From assembly GCA_027078365.1 (NCBI GenBank), contig JALWYQ010000022.1:1-62037 (forward strand): a stretch of DNA of 62,037 nucleotides, read 5' to 3'. Under the pieces are notes generated by a model. It was not told where the DNA came from. It saw only the letters and a program-made list of their open reading frames with translations, and ran no database searches. Origin of the DNA: Phycisphaerae bacterium (lineage in GTDB: Bacteria > Planctomycetota > Phycisphaerae > Sedimentisphaerales > Sedimentisphaeraceae). The position numbers and the translations under genes were made by a program. Position 1 is the first letter of the stretch; every line of letters starts with the position of its first letter. Below, piece by piece: positions 54,215 to 62,037 of this stretch.

Positions 54215-55762
54215 ATGAGTCATAGATGTCGTATTATCAAGGCAACTCTCACTATCATACCTATTTCCTTTCTGCTTCTGGTGTTGCAAGGTTGTAAGGT
54301 AGGTCCGGACTACAAGGCTCCAGACTATCAAATGCCAGACAAGTGGCAAGAAAGTGCTATCAAAAGTATGGAGGGAAACTCAAATATAGAGAGCTGGTGG
54401 GAAGTCTTTAACGACCCAATACTAAACGAGTTAATTAGCGAAGCTAGAAAAGAAAACTTAAACCTCAAAACCGCATACACTAGGCTATTAGAATCCCGTG
54501 CAATGCTCGGCGTAGCCAGCGGCAAGAAATGGCCAAAGGTAGATGCGATAGGTAGCTATAGAAATTCTGAGCCAAGTGAGAGAGGAGCTCTAAAAGAAGT
54601 CCCTGGCACAGATTACGACTCTACAAACCTCCATTCAATAGGTCTAGATGCTACATGGGAGATAGATTTATTTGGCCGTATTAGTCGCTCAATCGAATCT
54701 TCACAAGCTTCATTAGAAGCGTCCGTTGAAGACTATCGCGATATCTTAGTTAGCCTATATTCTGAGGTTGCGCAAAACTATATAACTCTAAGAGCTCTGC
54801 AATCTAGAATACACTACACTCAAGAAAACATTAAGCTCCAAGAACAAATGCTAAAGCTCATTCAGGACAGACGAAAAGTTGAGTTGGTTGCAGAGTTAGA
54901 CGTTCAACAGGCAAAACTTGTGTTGTCAACAACCAAATCTTTCTTGCCTCGCTTACGTCAACTTGAGACGGAATCCATACATCGTTTAAGCGTCCTCTTG
55001 GCAAAACCCCCTGCCGCTTTATACGAAAAATTATCAAAACCTGTAGAGATTCCAAAAGTTCCAGACATTGTTACAGTTAGCTTGCCGACAGAACTGTTAA
55101 GACAGCGTCCTGATATTCGCCGCGCAGAGCGTAATCTAGCTGCTGAAACAGCAAAAGTTGGCGTTGCTACAGCATCGCTCTACCCAATCTTCTCGCTATC
55201 TGGAACATTTGCTCTTGAAGCGCAGCAGATTAAAGGGATTGGCGACACTGGCGACAGCCACACTTGGGGCATTGGCCCTTCAATGCGTTGGAATATCTTT
55301 GATGCAGACCGCATACGTAACTATGTCAAAGCCCAAGAAGCACGCACTCAAGCGGCTTTAATCAACTATGAACGCACCGTTCTTTTGGCTCTTGAAGAAG
55401 TTGAAAATGCTATGACTGCCTACGCCCGAGAACAAGAACGTCTCAAATCTCTACAAGCTTCTGTTGAAGCTGCAAAAAGATCACTAGCGTTGGTTAAAGA
55501 CTCTTACGACATAGGATTAACAGATTTCCAAAACGTTCTTGATATGCAAAGGTCTCTAACACAGCAAGAAGACCAACTTGCCGAGAGCCGAGGATTGGTA
55601 GCTAAGAATTTGGCAAGAATATACACTTCACTAGGTGGTGGTTGGTCTATTGATACACCAATTATAGAAGAAGATTCTCCAAAAGAAGCTACACAAAAAG
55701 ATAATCTCGTAACAGCAAAGAATAACAACTCAAATACAATTAATCCCGTAGAGGAGAAATAA
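54215..55762 (+). CDS. Outer-membrane efflux lipoprotein (OMF, NodT type)
   Basis: This 515-residue protein has a lipoprotein signal (LLLVLQGC), the KVGPDYKAPD motif of NodT-type factors, and paired coiled-coil regions (LESRAMLGVASGKKWP, LEEVENAMTAYAREQERLK) of the TolC fold. The C-terminal end is Glu/Asn/Lys-rich. It forms the outer-membrane duct of the efflux pump encoded by the next two genes, with a 2-bp gap to the MFP. Confidence 0.92.
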   Translation: MSHRCRIIKATLTIIPISFLLLVLQGCKVGPDYKAPDYQMPDKWQESAIKSMEGNSNIESWWEVFNDPILNELISEARKENLNLKTAYTRLLESRAMLGVASGKKWPKVDAIGSYRNSEPSERGALKEVPGTDYDSTNLHSIGLDATWEIDLFGRISRSIESSQASLEASVEDYRDILVSLYSEVAQNYITLRALQSRIHYTQENIKLQEQMLKLIQDRRKVELVAELDVQQAKLVLSTTKSFLPRLRQLETESIHRLSVLLAKPPAALYEKLSKPVEIPKVPDIVTVSLPTELLRQRPDIRRAERNLAAETAKVGVATASLYPIFSLSGTFALEAQQIKGIGDTGDSHTWGIGPSMRWNIFDADRIRNYVKAQEARTQAALINYERTVLLALEEVENAMTAYAREQERLKSLQASVEAAKRSLALVKDSYDIGLTDFQNVLDMQRSLTQQEDQLAESRGLVAKNLARIYTSLGGGWSIDTPIIEEDSPKEATQKDNLVTAKNNNSNTINPVEEK

Positions 55763-55764
55763 GC

Positions 55765-56877
55765 ATGGCAGTAAATTCAAAAATGAAAATCGTACAATAC
55801 TTAGTCGGCGCAGTTATCGTTGCTGCAATTGTTGCGGCTGTTTTCCTGCTTGACTTCAAGAAAGAGAAATCGCAAGAACCTATGATTGCTCGACCATTAA
55901 AAATGTTCACCGTTGGCGATCTTGGAGGTCTCAGCCCTCGAGAGTACCCTGGCAAAGTAACAGTCAAGGACAAAGCAGATCTTGCATTTCAAGTTGGAGG
56001 TCAGGTCATTGAGTTCCCTACTCTAAAGGGACAACGAATCAAAAAAGGCGACATACTCGCCAGGATTGATGACCGAGATTACAGAAACCGCTACAATGCA
56101 GCTAAAGCATCTTACAATCAAGCAAAGATCTATCTTCAGAGGATTAAAAAAGCTGTCGCCTCTGGTGCGGTCTCTAAGACAGACCTGACAAACGCTCAAT
56201 CTGCGTATGAACAGGCATTTGCTAGCCTTGAGATTGCCAAAAAGAATCTTGATGACACAGTTCTAAAGGCACCGTATGATGCAATTGTCTCTGACACATA
56301 CATCCAATGTTTCGAAATGGTAGCTCCAGATGAGCCAATTCTTGGAATCCAAGACATTCACTACATTCAGGTCGAAGCTTATGTGCCTCAGGAAAGAATT
56401 CTAACAGCTAACAGAAAAGAAAACGACTACAGCTATAGTGTAACTTTTGATTCTTTACCAAATGTTAAGTTTGATGTAAGCCTAAGAGAATTTACTACAA
56501 AAGCCGATCCAAAAACCCAAACTTACACAATAACATTTACCATGCCGGTGCAAGACAAATACACCATTTTGCCTGGTATGACTGCAACTCTCACCGAAAC
56601 CCCTATCGCTGACAAATTCAAAAAGACAAATCATTTAATCGTCCCAATAGACACTGTACCAATTGACGGACAAGGTCAGTACTACGTTTGGAAAGTACAA
56701 AAGACTGGTAAAGGCTTTGTTGTGCATCGCCAGGATGTAAAGGTTGGCAAAGTCATAGGTGATGACATTGAAATTCTAAACGGCTTAGAAAAAGGTGATA
56801 GAATTGCATCTCATGGCGTCAGCCTGCTGCGTGAAGGACAACCAGTAAGAGAATACAAGCTTAACAGTAATCAGTAG
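55765..56877 (+). CDS. RND efflux membrane fusion protein
   Basis: This 370-residue protein has an N-terminal membrane helix (YLVGAVIVAAIVAAVFLL), a lipoyl-like domain (LAFQVGGQVIEFP; KAPYDAIVSDTYI), a helical hairpin (AKASYNQAKIYLQR), and a barrel and membrane-proximal domain ending GLEKGDRIASHGVSLLREGQPV. It links the RND pump to the OMF in the periplasm. No lipobox, so it is held by its N-terminal helix. Confidence 0.92.
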   Translation: MAVNSKMKIVQYLVGAVIVAAIVAAVFLLDFKKEKSQEPMIARPLKMFTVGDLGGLSPREYPGKVTVKDKADLAFQVGGQVIEFPTLKGQRIKKGDILARIDDRDYRNRYNAAKASYNQAKIYLQRIKKAVASGAVSKTDLTNAQSAYEQAFASLEIAKKNLDDTVLKAPYDAIVSDTYIQCFEMVAPDEPILGIQDIHYIQVEAYVPQERILTANRKENDYSYSVTFDSLPNVKFDVSLREFTTKADPKTQTYTITFTMPVQDKYTILPGMTATLTETPIADKFKKTNHLIVPIDTVPIDGQGQYYVWKVQKTGKGFVVHRQDVKVGKVIGDDIEILNGLEKGDRIASHGVSLLREGQPVREYKLNSNQ

Positions 56878-56889
56878 GGAGAATCACGC

Positions 56890-59800
56890 ATGAATTTTGC
56901 TAAAATAGCGATTGAGAAAAAAATTGTCACGATCGTAATAACGGTGCTACTGTTTTTTGGCGGCATTAAATCGTACCAGCATCTTGGACGGTTAGAAGAC
57001 CCTGAGTTTACAATCAAGACAGCCAAAGTGCTAACCTACTACCCTGGCGCAACAGCAATGGAAGTTTCAGAAGAAGTTACGGATAAGATAGAAACTGCCA
57101 TACAGAAGATGGGTCAGGTTAAGGATGTTAAAAGCTTATCAATGCCAGGCTTCTCATCTGTTGAAGTCGAAATCAAAGATAAATATATGGCTCAGGACCT
57201 ACCGCAAGTCTGGGATGAGCTAAGACGTAAGGTCAACGATGTTCAAAAGGATTTGCCACCTGAAGCTTCAACTTCTTTAGTCTGGGACGACTTTGGTGAT
57301 GTGTATGGTATATTCTATGCCATTTATGGAGATGGCTACAGCTATAAAGAAATCTATGAATATGCAAAAGTACTGCGCCGCGAGCTATTGTTGGTTCAAG
57401 ATGTCGCAGATGTTAAGCTTTTTGGCGTTAAAGAAGAACATATTTATGTTGAAATATCACGCGAAAGAATTTCTCAGCTCGGTATTTCACCGCAAATGAT
57501 TTATGCCTCCTTATCAGGACAAAACGCAGTTGTACCGGCAGGAAACATTGATATTGGAAGCCAGTATGTTCGCATTTTCCCAACTGGAGAGTTAGAGTCA
57601 GTCAAAGACATCGGAAATACTGCCATATTAGCTGCTGACGGGAAAACAAAACTCTACCTCAAAGATATAGCAACGATACGCCGTGGTTACGTTGATCCGC
57701 CTAACGTTATATTCCGCTTCAACTCAAAGCCTGCGGTAGGACTTGGCATATCAACTGTTAGTGGCGGTAACGTTGTGGTTATGGGTCAAGCTGTAAGTAA
57801 AAGGCTTAAAGAATTACAGGCAGAAACTCCAGTTGGCATGGAAATTGGCATAGTTTCTCACCAAGCAGATAGTGTAGTTGAATCAATAGATAGTTTCATC
57901 ATAAACTTAATCGAGGCTATTGTAATCGTAATTGTTGTTCTCGTATTTGCAATGGGAATGCGCAGTGGATTACTAATCGGTGGCATACTGCTTTTAGTTA
58001 TTCTAGCAACATTTATAGTCATGGACATTAACCATGTAATGCTGCAGAGAATTAGTCTTGGTGCTTTGATTATTGCACTTGGAATGTTGGTGGACAACGC
58101 CATCGTGATAGTTGATGGCATACTGATTGGTGCCCAAAAAGGAGAAAGTAAAAAAGATGCGGCAATCAAAGTTGTTCAGCAGACAACTTGGCCTCTATTT
58201 GGTGCGACCTGTGTAGCAATCTTAGCATTTGCAGCAATCGGAACTTCGCAGGATAGTACTGGTGAATTTTGTCGTTCTCTATACCAGGTTCTGCTGTATT
58301 CGCTTATGCTCAGTTGGGTTTTAGCAATCACAGTCACCCCGCTTGCCGGCATCTCTTTCTTACGAGTAGAAAAACTTGAAGATGGAGTAGATCCATACGC
58401 AGGAAAATTCTACCAAATATACAAAAAGCTACTTGTAGCCTGTGTACGTCATAAATACGTAACCATAATTTTCTTGGTCGGACTCTTAGCAGCAGCTATT
58501 TATGGCTTTGGATTTGTCAAGAAGAGTTTCTTCCCAGATTCGACAAGACCTCAGTTCATGGTTCACTTCTGGATGCCTCAGGGAGTCAAAATCGAAAAAA
58601 CTCAAGAACAAGTTGAAATTTTCGAGAAGTGGATACGTAAACAACCTGAGGTTACTGATATCACTTCTGTTATTGGGCAAGGTGCATTGAGGTTTATCCT
58701 AACTTACACGGCTGAAGAACCAAACCCTGCTTATGGCCTTGTCTTAGTATCAGTTAAAGATTATCGCACTATTGATGAGCTAATGGCTAGATGCGATAAA
58801 TTCCTAAAGGAAAACTGCCAAGATGCGCAAACCTTCTGTAGGCGATTTATGCTCGGCCCTGGTGATGCAAACAAGATACAAGTTAGATTAAGGGGTCCTG
58901 ATCCAAGCGTGTTGCGACAGCTATCTGATAGGGTCGAGAAAATCATGGTAGAAGAACCAGATGCTATAGATATAAACACGGATTGGCGTCAGAAGGTTCC
59001 TTTGCTTCGTCCGATTGTGTCAGATATAGCAGCACGCAATGCAGGGTTAACCCGTAAAGAGATTGCCAAGGCCCTCCAATCGGTAACCGATGGTAGAACC
59101 GTTGGCTACTATAGAGAAAAAGATGAGCTCATTCCGGTTGTGTATCGCGCTCCTGCAGACGAACGTTCAGACGTAGAGAAACTTGCAGATGTGCAAATAT
59201 ACAGCCCTGTATCACAAGGCTTTATACCTATCAAGCAGGTTGTTACTGACTTTAAGGTTAGCTCTGAAAACCAAATAATACGCAGGCGTAATAGGTTGCC
59301 GACGATTACTGTTCGTTGCGATCCAAAGAGTGGACCTGCAACAGTTGTATTTGAGAAATTGCGACCAAAAATTGAAGCAATAGAACTCCCTGAAGGATAC
59401 AGTATGGAATGGGGAGGCGAATACGAGAACTCCTCTGATGCCCAAGCTGGCTTGGCGGCGATGTTACCAAATATCTGCTTGTTTATGGTCTTGATAGTTA
59501 TAATGCTATTCAATTCACTAAAGAAGCCACTAGTTATCTTTGCAACAGTACCGCTAGCTGTGATAGGCGTAACCTTTGGTCTGCTTGTAATGGATCAACC
59601 ATTTGGATTTATGGCATTGCTAGGTTTCTTGAGTTTGACAGGCATGTTAATAAAGAACTCGGTTGTTCTCATTGATGAGATTAATAACCAACTTAGCTCT
59701 GGTGTTGCACCTTTTGATGCGGTTATACATTCAGGCGTTACACGTATTCGACCAGTTATTATGGCAGCAGCCACGACTGTTCTTGGAATGATACCGCTAC

Positions 59801-59934
59801 TAAAAGATGCTTTCTTTGTTGCAATGGCTGTTACAATTATGTTTGGACTAACTTTTGCAACAATATTAACACTTATCGTTGTGCCGGTTCTTTATGCAAC
59901 CTTCTTTGGAATTGAAGAAGAAAAAGAAGAGTAG
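56890..59934 (+). CDS. RND efflux permease
   Basis: This 1014-residue inner-membrane proton antiporter has the AcrB plan of two repeats of one TM helix plus a large periplasmic loop and five TM helices. The TM4 relay reads GMLVDNAIVIVDG, where AcrB has two Asp (VDD) and this has one Asp and Asn. The TM10 Lys is present in TGMLIKNSVVLIDE. The substrate is unknown; it belongs to the non-AcrB HAE-1-like branch. It is 12 bp after the MFP and ends at a strong terminator. Confidence 0.92.
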   Translation: MNFAKIAIEKKIVTIVITVLLFFGGIKSYQHLGRLEDPEFTIKTAKVLTYYPGATAMEVSEEVTDKIETAIQKMGQVKDVKSLSMPGFSSVEVEIKDKYMAQDLPQVWDELRRKVNDVQKDLPPEASTSLVWDDFGDVYGIFYAIYGDGYSYKEIYEYAKVLRRELLLVQDVADVKLFGVKEEHIYVEISRERISQLGISPQMIYASLSGQNAVVPAGNIDIGSQYVRIFPTGELESVKDIGNTAILAADGKTKLYLKDIATIRRGYVDPPNVIFRFNSKPAVGLGISTVSGGNVVVMGQAVSKRLKELQAETPVGMEIGIVSHQADSVVESIDSFIINLIEAIVIVIVVLVFAMGMRSGLLIGGILLLVILATFIVMDINHVMLQRISLGALIIALGMLVDNAIVIVDGILIGAQKGESKKDAAIKVVQQTTWPLFGATCVAILAFAAIGTSQDSTGEFCRSLYQVLLYSLMLSWVLAITVTPLAGISFLRVEKLEDGVDPYAGKFYQIYKKLLVACVRHKYVTIIFLVGLLAAAIYGFGFVKKSFFPDSTRPQFMVHFWMPQGVKIEKTQEQVEIFEKWIRKQPEVTDITSVIGQGALRFILTYTAEEPNPAYGLVLVSVKDYRTIDELMARCDKFLKENCQDAQTFCRRFMLGPGDANKIQVRLRGPDPSVLRQLSDRVEKIMVEEPDAIDINTDWRQKVPLLRPIVSDIAARNAGLTRKEIAKALQSVTDGRTVGYYREKDELIPVVYRAPADERSDVEKLADVQIYSPVSQGFIPIKQVVTDFKVSSENQIIRRRNRLPTITVRCDPKSGPATVVFEKLRPKIEAIELPEGYSMEWGGEYENSSDAQAGLAAMLPNICLFMVLIVIMLFNSLKKPLVIFATVPLAVIGVTFGLLVMDQPFGFMALLGFLSLTGMLIKNSVVLIDEINNQLSSGVAPFDAVIHSGVTRIRPVIMAAATTVLGMIPLLKDAFFVAMAVTIMFGLTFATILTLIVVPVLYATFFGIEEEKEE

Positions 59935-59960
59935 CTATTGCAGAGCTTTCGCCAAAACTT

Positions 59961-60003
59961 AAAAGCCCTTCGTTGAGATAAGTCAATGAAGGGCTTTTTT
60001 CAA
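59961..60003 (+). terminator. Terminator of the efflux operon
   Basis: AAAGCCCTTC and GAAGGGCTTT, extended by partial pairing, form a stem followed by TTTTTT. It lies about 27 bp after the permease stop. Confidence 0.88.
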
Positions 60004-60109
60004 AGGTAGTTAAACCGAGATTCCTTCGTTCGGCTGAAAGCCGGTTGCAAACGTAGCGATTTTACGGCTCAGCCCACACGAAATGTTCAACACAAATTTG
60101 TAGCCACCC

Positions 60110-60399
60110 CACCACAAACAAAGGGATCGCCCCCACGGGGCTAATCTGTCTTGTTACCTGTTATTTTCTACAAAGAGCCCGCACCTAACGGTGCTAATAT
60201 GTTTTTATCGCATGGCATTTTGCTACAAAGGGGCCGCACCTAACGGTGCTAATCGGTTTTATTGCATGTCATCTTTTCTACAAAGGTTTTGCTCCGACGG
60301 AGCAAGATCTGCAACATAGTCCTGCTATAATCCCATGGGGGGCAACACATTTGTAACCCACAGGGAATAAAACCATCCCAGCATCTAGCCCCGTGGGGC
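60110..60399. repeat. Palindromic-core repeat array E
   Basis: Cores lie at 60129 (GCCCCCACGGGGC), 60181-60194 and 60236-60249 (both GCACCTAACGGTGC), 60291-60303 (GCTCCGACGGAGC) and 60388-60399 (GCCCCGTGGGGC). The first four are 52-55 bp apart. Linkers are variants of ATTTTCTACAAAG. The last core is shared with the IS end that begins at 60396. The 461-bp spacer holds nothing else. Confidence 0.82.
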
Positions 60400-60416
60400 A
60401 TACGCGTCAACTTAAG
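60396..60416. repeat. Left terminal inverted repeat of the IS
   Basis: Matches 62017-62037 in reverse complement and, in the partial copy, 78-98. The text GGGCATACG is followed by ...CAACTTAAG. Confidence 0.9.
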
Positions 60417-60424
60417 ACGCGTAA

Positions 60425-60613
60425 TCAACTCTTCACAAATGACTTAGCTTTCTTTTTTCGTTTCAACACAAATGTGTTTCTGTCCTGAATAAGCCATTCC
60501 ATTTCTTCTCCTTTTGCGATTTCACATGATTCGGCGATGGGTGCCGGGAAGTTTATATAAAACGACTTGTTCGTTGGACGTTCCACTTTTTGCATTTTAA
60601 CTTTATAACCCAT
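60425..60613 (-). CDS. AbrB/SpoVT-type DNA-binding protein encoded within the IS
   Basis: This 62-residue protein fits the AbrB/MazE swapped-hairpin fold (SFYINFPAPIAESCEIAKGEEMEWLI...NTFVLKR), with a Lys-rich C-terminal tail. The GGAGATTAC ribosome site is 5 nt before the ATG. It is divergent from the transposase gene with a 30-bp palindrome between them, so it is a good candidate repressor. No toxin partner is present. An identical 22-residue C terminus occurs in copy 1. Confidence 0.82.
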   Translation of the reverse strand: MGYKVKMQKVERPTNKSFYINFPAPIAESCEIAKGEEMEWLIQDRNTFVLKRKKKAKSFVKS

Positions 60614-60639
60614 TGTAATCTCCTTGAATATTTCACGAC

Positions 60640-60669
60640 TTGTTATATAGTATATATGCTATATAACAA
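60640..60669. promoter_or_regulatory. Palindromic operator between the IS genes
   Basis: TTGTTATATAG (60640-60650) and CTATATAACAA (60659-60669) form a perfect 11-bp inverted repeat with an 8-bp centre. The palindrome lies between divergent starts and contains -10-like TATA sequences, so a protein bound here could control both genes. Confidence 0.65.
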
Positions 60670-60703
60670 TAACTTGTCAAAGTCAAGTAAAAAGGAGTTT
60701 GCT

Positions 60704-62026
60704 ATGAAAAAAGACATCCTCATTAATCTCTTTGATAAAATAGGATTAAGCACTGAGATAATAAACCAAATCTCTTTTCAAACAGGATTTATCAAACGTT
60801 CCAGAAAGATCAAAGCTGTGGATTTTCTAATTTACATGATCACAGAGTCAGTACGTGGATGTGTCAGCTGCAATGATTTGGCGGCGACAATTCAATTTGA
60901 AGCTGGCACGATGGCCAGTCGTCAGGCATATCATAATAAAATGAGTGACGCATCTCTCCGTTTCTTTGAAACGATATTGGGCATTTTAATGCACTCCAAT
61001 GCTCATACTGTTATCCCTTTGAGATTTCGCCAATTCAAACGAATTCTCATTCAGGACAGCACTGTCATCAAGTTGCCTTCGAAATTGATGGACATCTTTT
61101 CTGGTGTCAGAAATGCATCTGTGAAAGTTTGCAATGCAAGAATACAGTGTGTCTATGACTTGCTAAGCGGTTCTTTTACGCACTGGTCGATACATTCTTA
61201 CCGAAAAAACGATCTTTCCGTAGCCAACGAACTACAAGTCAAGGCTGGCGATTTGATCCTTAGAGATCGAGGCTATTTTACAACCAATGAATTCCAGCGA
61301 ATAGTTGAGGCCAAGGGTGAATTCATCAGCCGTTATAAGCACAAGACAAATCTCTATGATCCGAAAACAGGTCAGGCGATAGATATATTTAGATTACTGA
61401 AGACAGAAAAGAATATCGACAGAAAGCTTTTGATTGGAAAGGAAAATCATACAGAAGTTCGTATCGTTGCAGTTGAGTTATCCCAAGAAACTGTTAGTCG
61501 CCGGAGACAAAAGGCAAAAAAGGAAAGCAAGGGGCATAATCCGAGTAAGGATGTTTTGTTTTTGATGGGATGGGCAATTTTCTTAACAAGCCTCACCAGC
61601 AAAGACCTTGGCATAAACGATTTCTTTGAATTGTATGGACTCCGATGGAGAATCGAGAATATTTTTAAAACATGGAAAAGCCATTTTAACTTCGACAAAA
61701 TACACACTGTTGGTGGAAACCAATTAAGGCTGATTTTAATGGCTCGATTCATTGCGATTACCCTGTTCTATGAAAAGATATATGCCCCATTATCAATAAT
61801 GGTAGCTAAGAAAAGCAATAAAGTGCTTAGTCTGATGAAATTTATGAGATACATCAACTGGAATTTTACTGCTATACCGCTATTGCTTAAAGCTGCCTGT
61901 GGGTCGATTGTAAACTTGCGAGTCGTAGAGAAATATTGTACTTACGATAAAAGAAAAAGGCTTAATTACGTAGAAAAAGAACTACAAATCTTAACTGCAA
62001 TAGAGGCTATGGAAATCTTAAGTTGA
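60704..62026 (+). CDS. IS4-family transposase
   Basis: This 440-residue DDE transposase has LIQDSTVIKLP (first Asp, about 118), RDRGYFTTNEF (second Asp, about 188), and the IS4-type YREK signature YGLRWRIENIFKTWK (Tyr about 311, Glu about 318). AAAAGGAGT precedes the ATG. The stop codon lies inside the right inverted repeat. It looks intact. Confidence 0.93.
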   Translation: MKKDILINLFDKIGLSTEIINQISFQTGFIKRSRKIKAVDFLIYMITESVRGCVSCNDLAATIQFEAGTMASRQAYHNKMSDASLRFFETILGILMHSNAHTVIPLRFRQFKRILIQDSTVIKLPSKLMDIFSGVRNASVKVCNARIQCVYDLLSGSFTHWSIHSYRKNDLSVANELQVKAGDLILRDRGYFTTNEFQRIVEAKGEFISRYKHKTNLYDPKTGQAIDIFRLLKTEKNIDRKLLIGKENHTEVRIVAVELSQETVSRRRQKAKKESKGHNPSKDVLFLMGWAIFLTSLTSKDLGINDFFELYGLRWRIENIFKTWKSHFNFDKIHTVGGNQLRLILMARFIAITLFYEKIYAPLSIMVAKKSNKVLSLMKFMRYINWNFTAIPLLLKAACGSIVNLRVVEKYCTYDKRKRLNYVEKELQILTAIEAMEILS

Positions 62027-62037
62027 CGCGTATGCCC
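62017..62037. repeat. Right terminal inverted repeat of the IS
   Basis: Reverse complement of 60396-60416. It contains the transposase stop TGA (62024-62026). It ends at the last base of the window. Confidence 0.9.

Larger units (their letters stand above)
60396..62037 (+). mobile_element. Complete IS4-family insertion sequence with an AbrB-like passenger gene (copy 2)
   Basis: The element is about 1642 bp, bounded by perfect 21-bp inverted repeats (60396-60416 and 62017-62037; core CATACGCGTCAACTTAAG). It contains a transposase on the plus strand and a small AbrB-like gene on the minus strand, with their starts facing away across a 90-bp divergent region. Next to the left inverted repeat is ACGCGTC-N7-GACGCGT. 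Its first four bases (GGGC) coincide with the arm of a host palindrome. No target duplication can be checked because the window ends at the right end. Confidence 0.9.

Noticed and set aside
60425-60613. Toxin-antitoxin module
   Set aside because: Only the AbrB-like gene is present; no toxin frame accompanies it in the IS.

Overview
The window is a 62-kb, AT-leaning bacterial chromosome segment that starts inside one copy of an IS4-family insertion sequence and ends at the last base of another. It therefore looks like a contig broken at a multicopy IS. The gene content points to the PVC superphylum, most likely Planctomycetota of the Phycisphaerae type. The clues are a dockerin-like 'D.NDDG.VDI.DL..F..NWL' segment on a formylglycine-enzyme-like secreted protein, a PEP-CTERM protein, a large class II ribonucleotide reductase, several lipoproteins with clear lipoboxes, outer-membrane proteins, and many short solo operons separated by repeat-rich spacers. 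The taxonomic call is inference; no rRNA is present.

Layout. 0-2.4 kb: pgl, ruvX and a GDP-mannose pyrophosphorylase. 3-6.6 kb: LURP/scramblase-like protein, hisS, a Cys-cluster protein, an RluA pseudouridine synthase. 7-11 kb: an aspartate-pathway operon, hom - phosphoglycerate-mutase-like (probable homoserine kinase analogue) - lysC, with an operator-like inverted repeat upstream. 11-17.6 kb: a membrane-anchored nuclease, a membrane-anchored RRM protein, a giant DUF285 repeat surface protein and a UvrC lacking its HhH tail. 18-28 kb: nrdJ under a NrdR-box-like promoter, a parvulin lipoprotein, acpS-mnmG, two metallophosphoesterases and a YgiQ radical SAM protein. 28-35 kb: a PEP-CTERM protein, tilS, a TPR lipoprotein, cobO-ispD, a PilZ protein. 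35-42 kb: gapA, a retropepsin/7TM/ATP-grasp triad, a lipoprotein hydrolase and fabH. 43-50 kb: secreted FGE-like protein, pgk, a PhnA-like and E2-only pair, an unknown CxxC protein, tRNA-Tyr, trpB, an outer-membrane barrel, tRNA with a CAT anticodon. 51-60 kb: a histidine kinase coupled to two CNNM/CBS membrane proteins, then an OMF-MFP-RND efflux operon. 60.4-62 kb: a complete IS.

Functional links. NrdJ needs adenosylcobalamin and CobO makes it. TilS modifies tRNA-Ile2(CAT), and a plausible tRNA-Ile2 lies in the same window. gapA and pgk give two successive glycolytic steps.

The least explained material is non-coding. Spacers carry arrays of short hairpin cores (such as GCACCTAACGGTGC, GCCTCGTAGAGGC, GCTCCGACGGAGC) spaced about 48-59 bp apart with compensatory arm changes. 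Both visible IS ends are embedded in such cores, which suggests that the IS targets them. The IS carries an AbrB-like gene divergent from its transposase, with a perfect operator-like palindrome between the two. A separate 74-nt two-hairpin element occurs twice.
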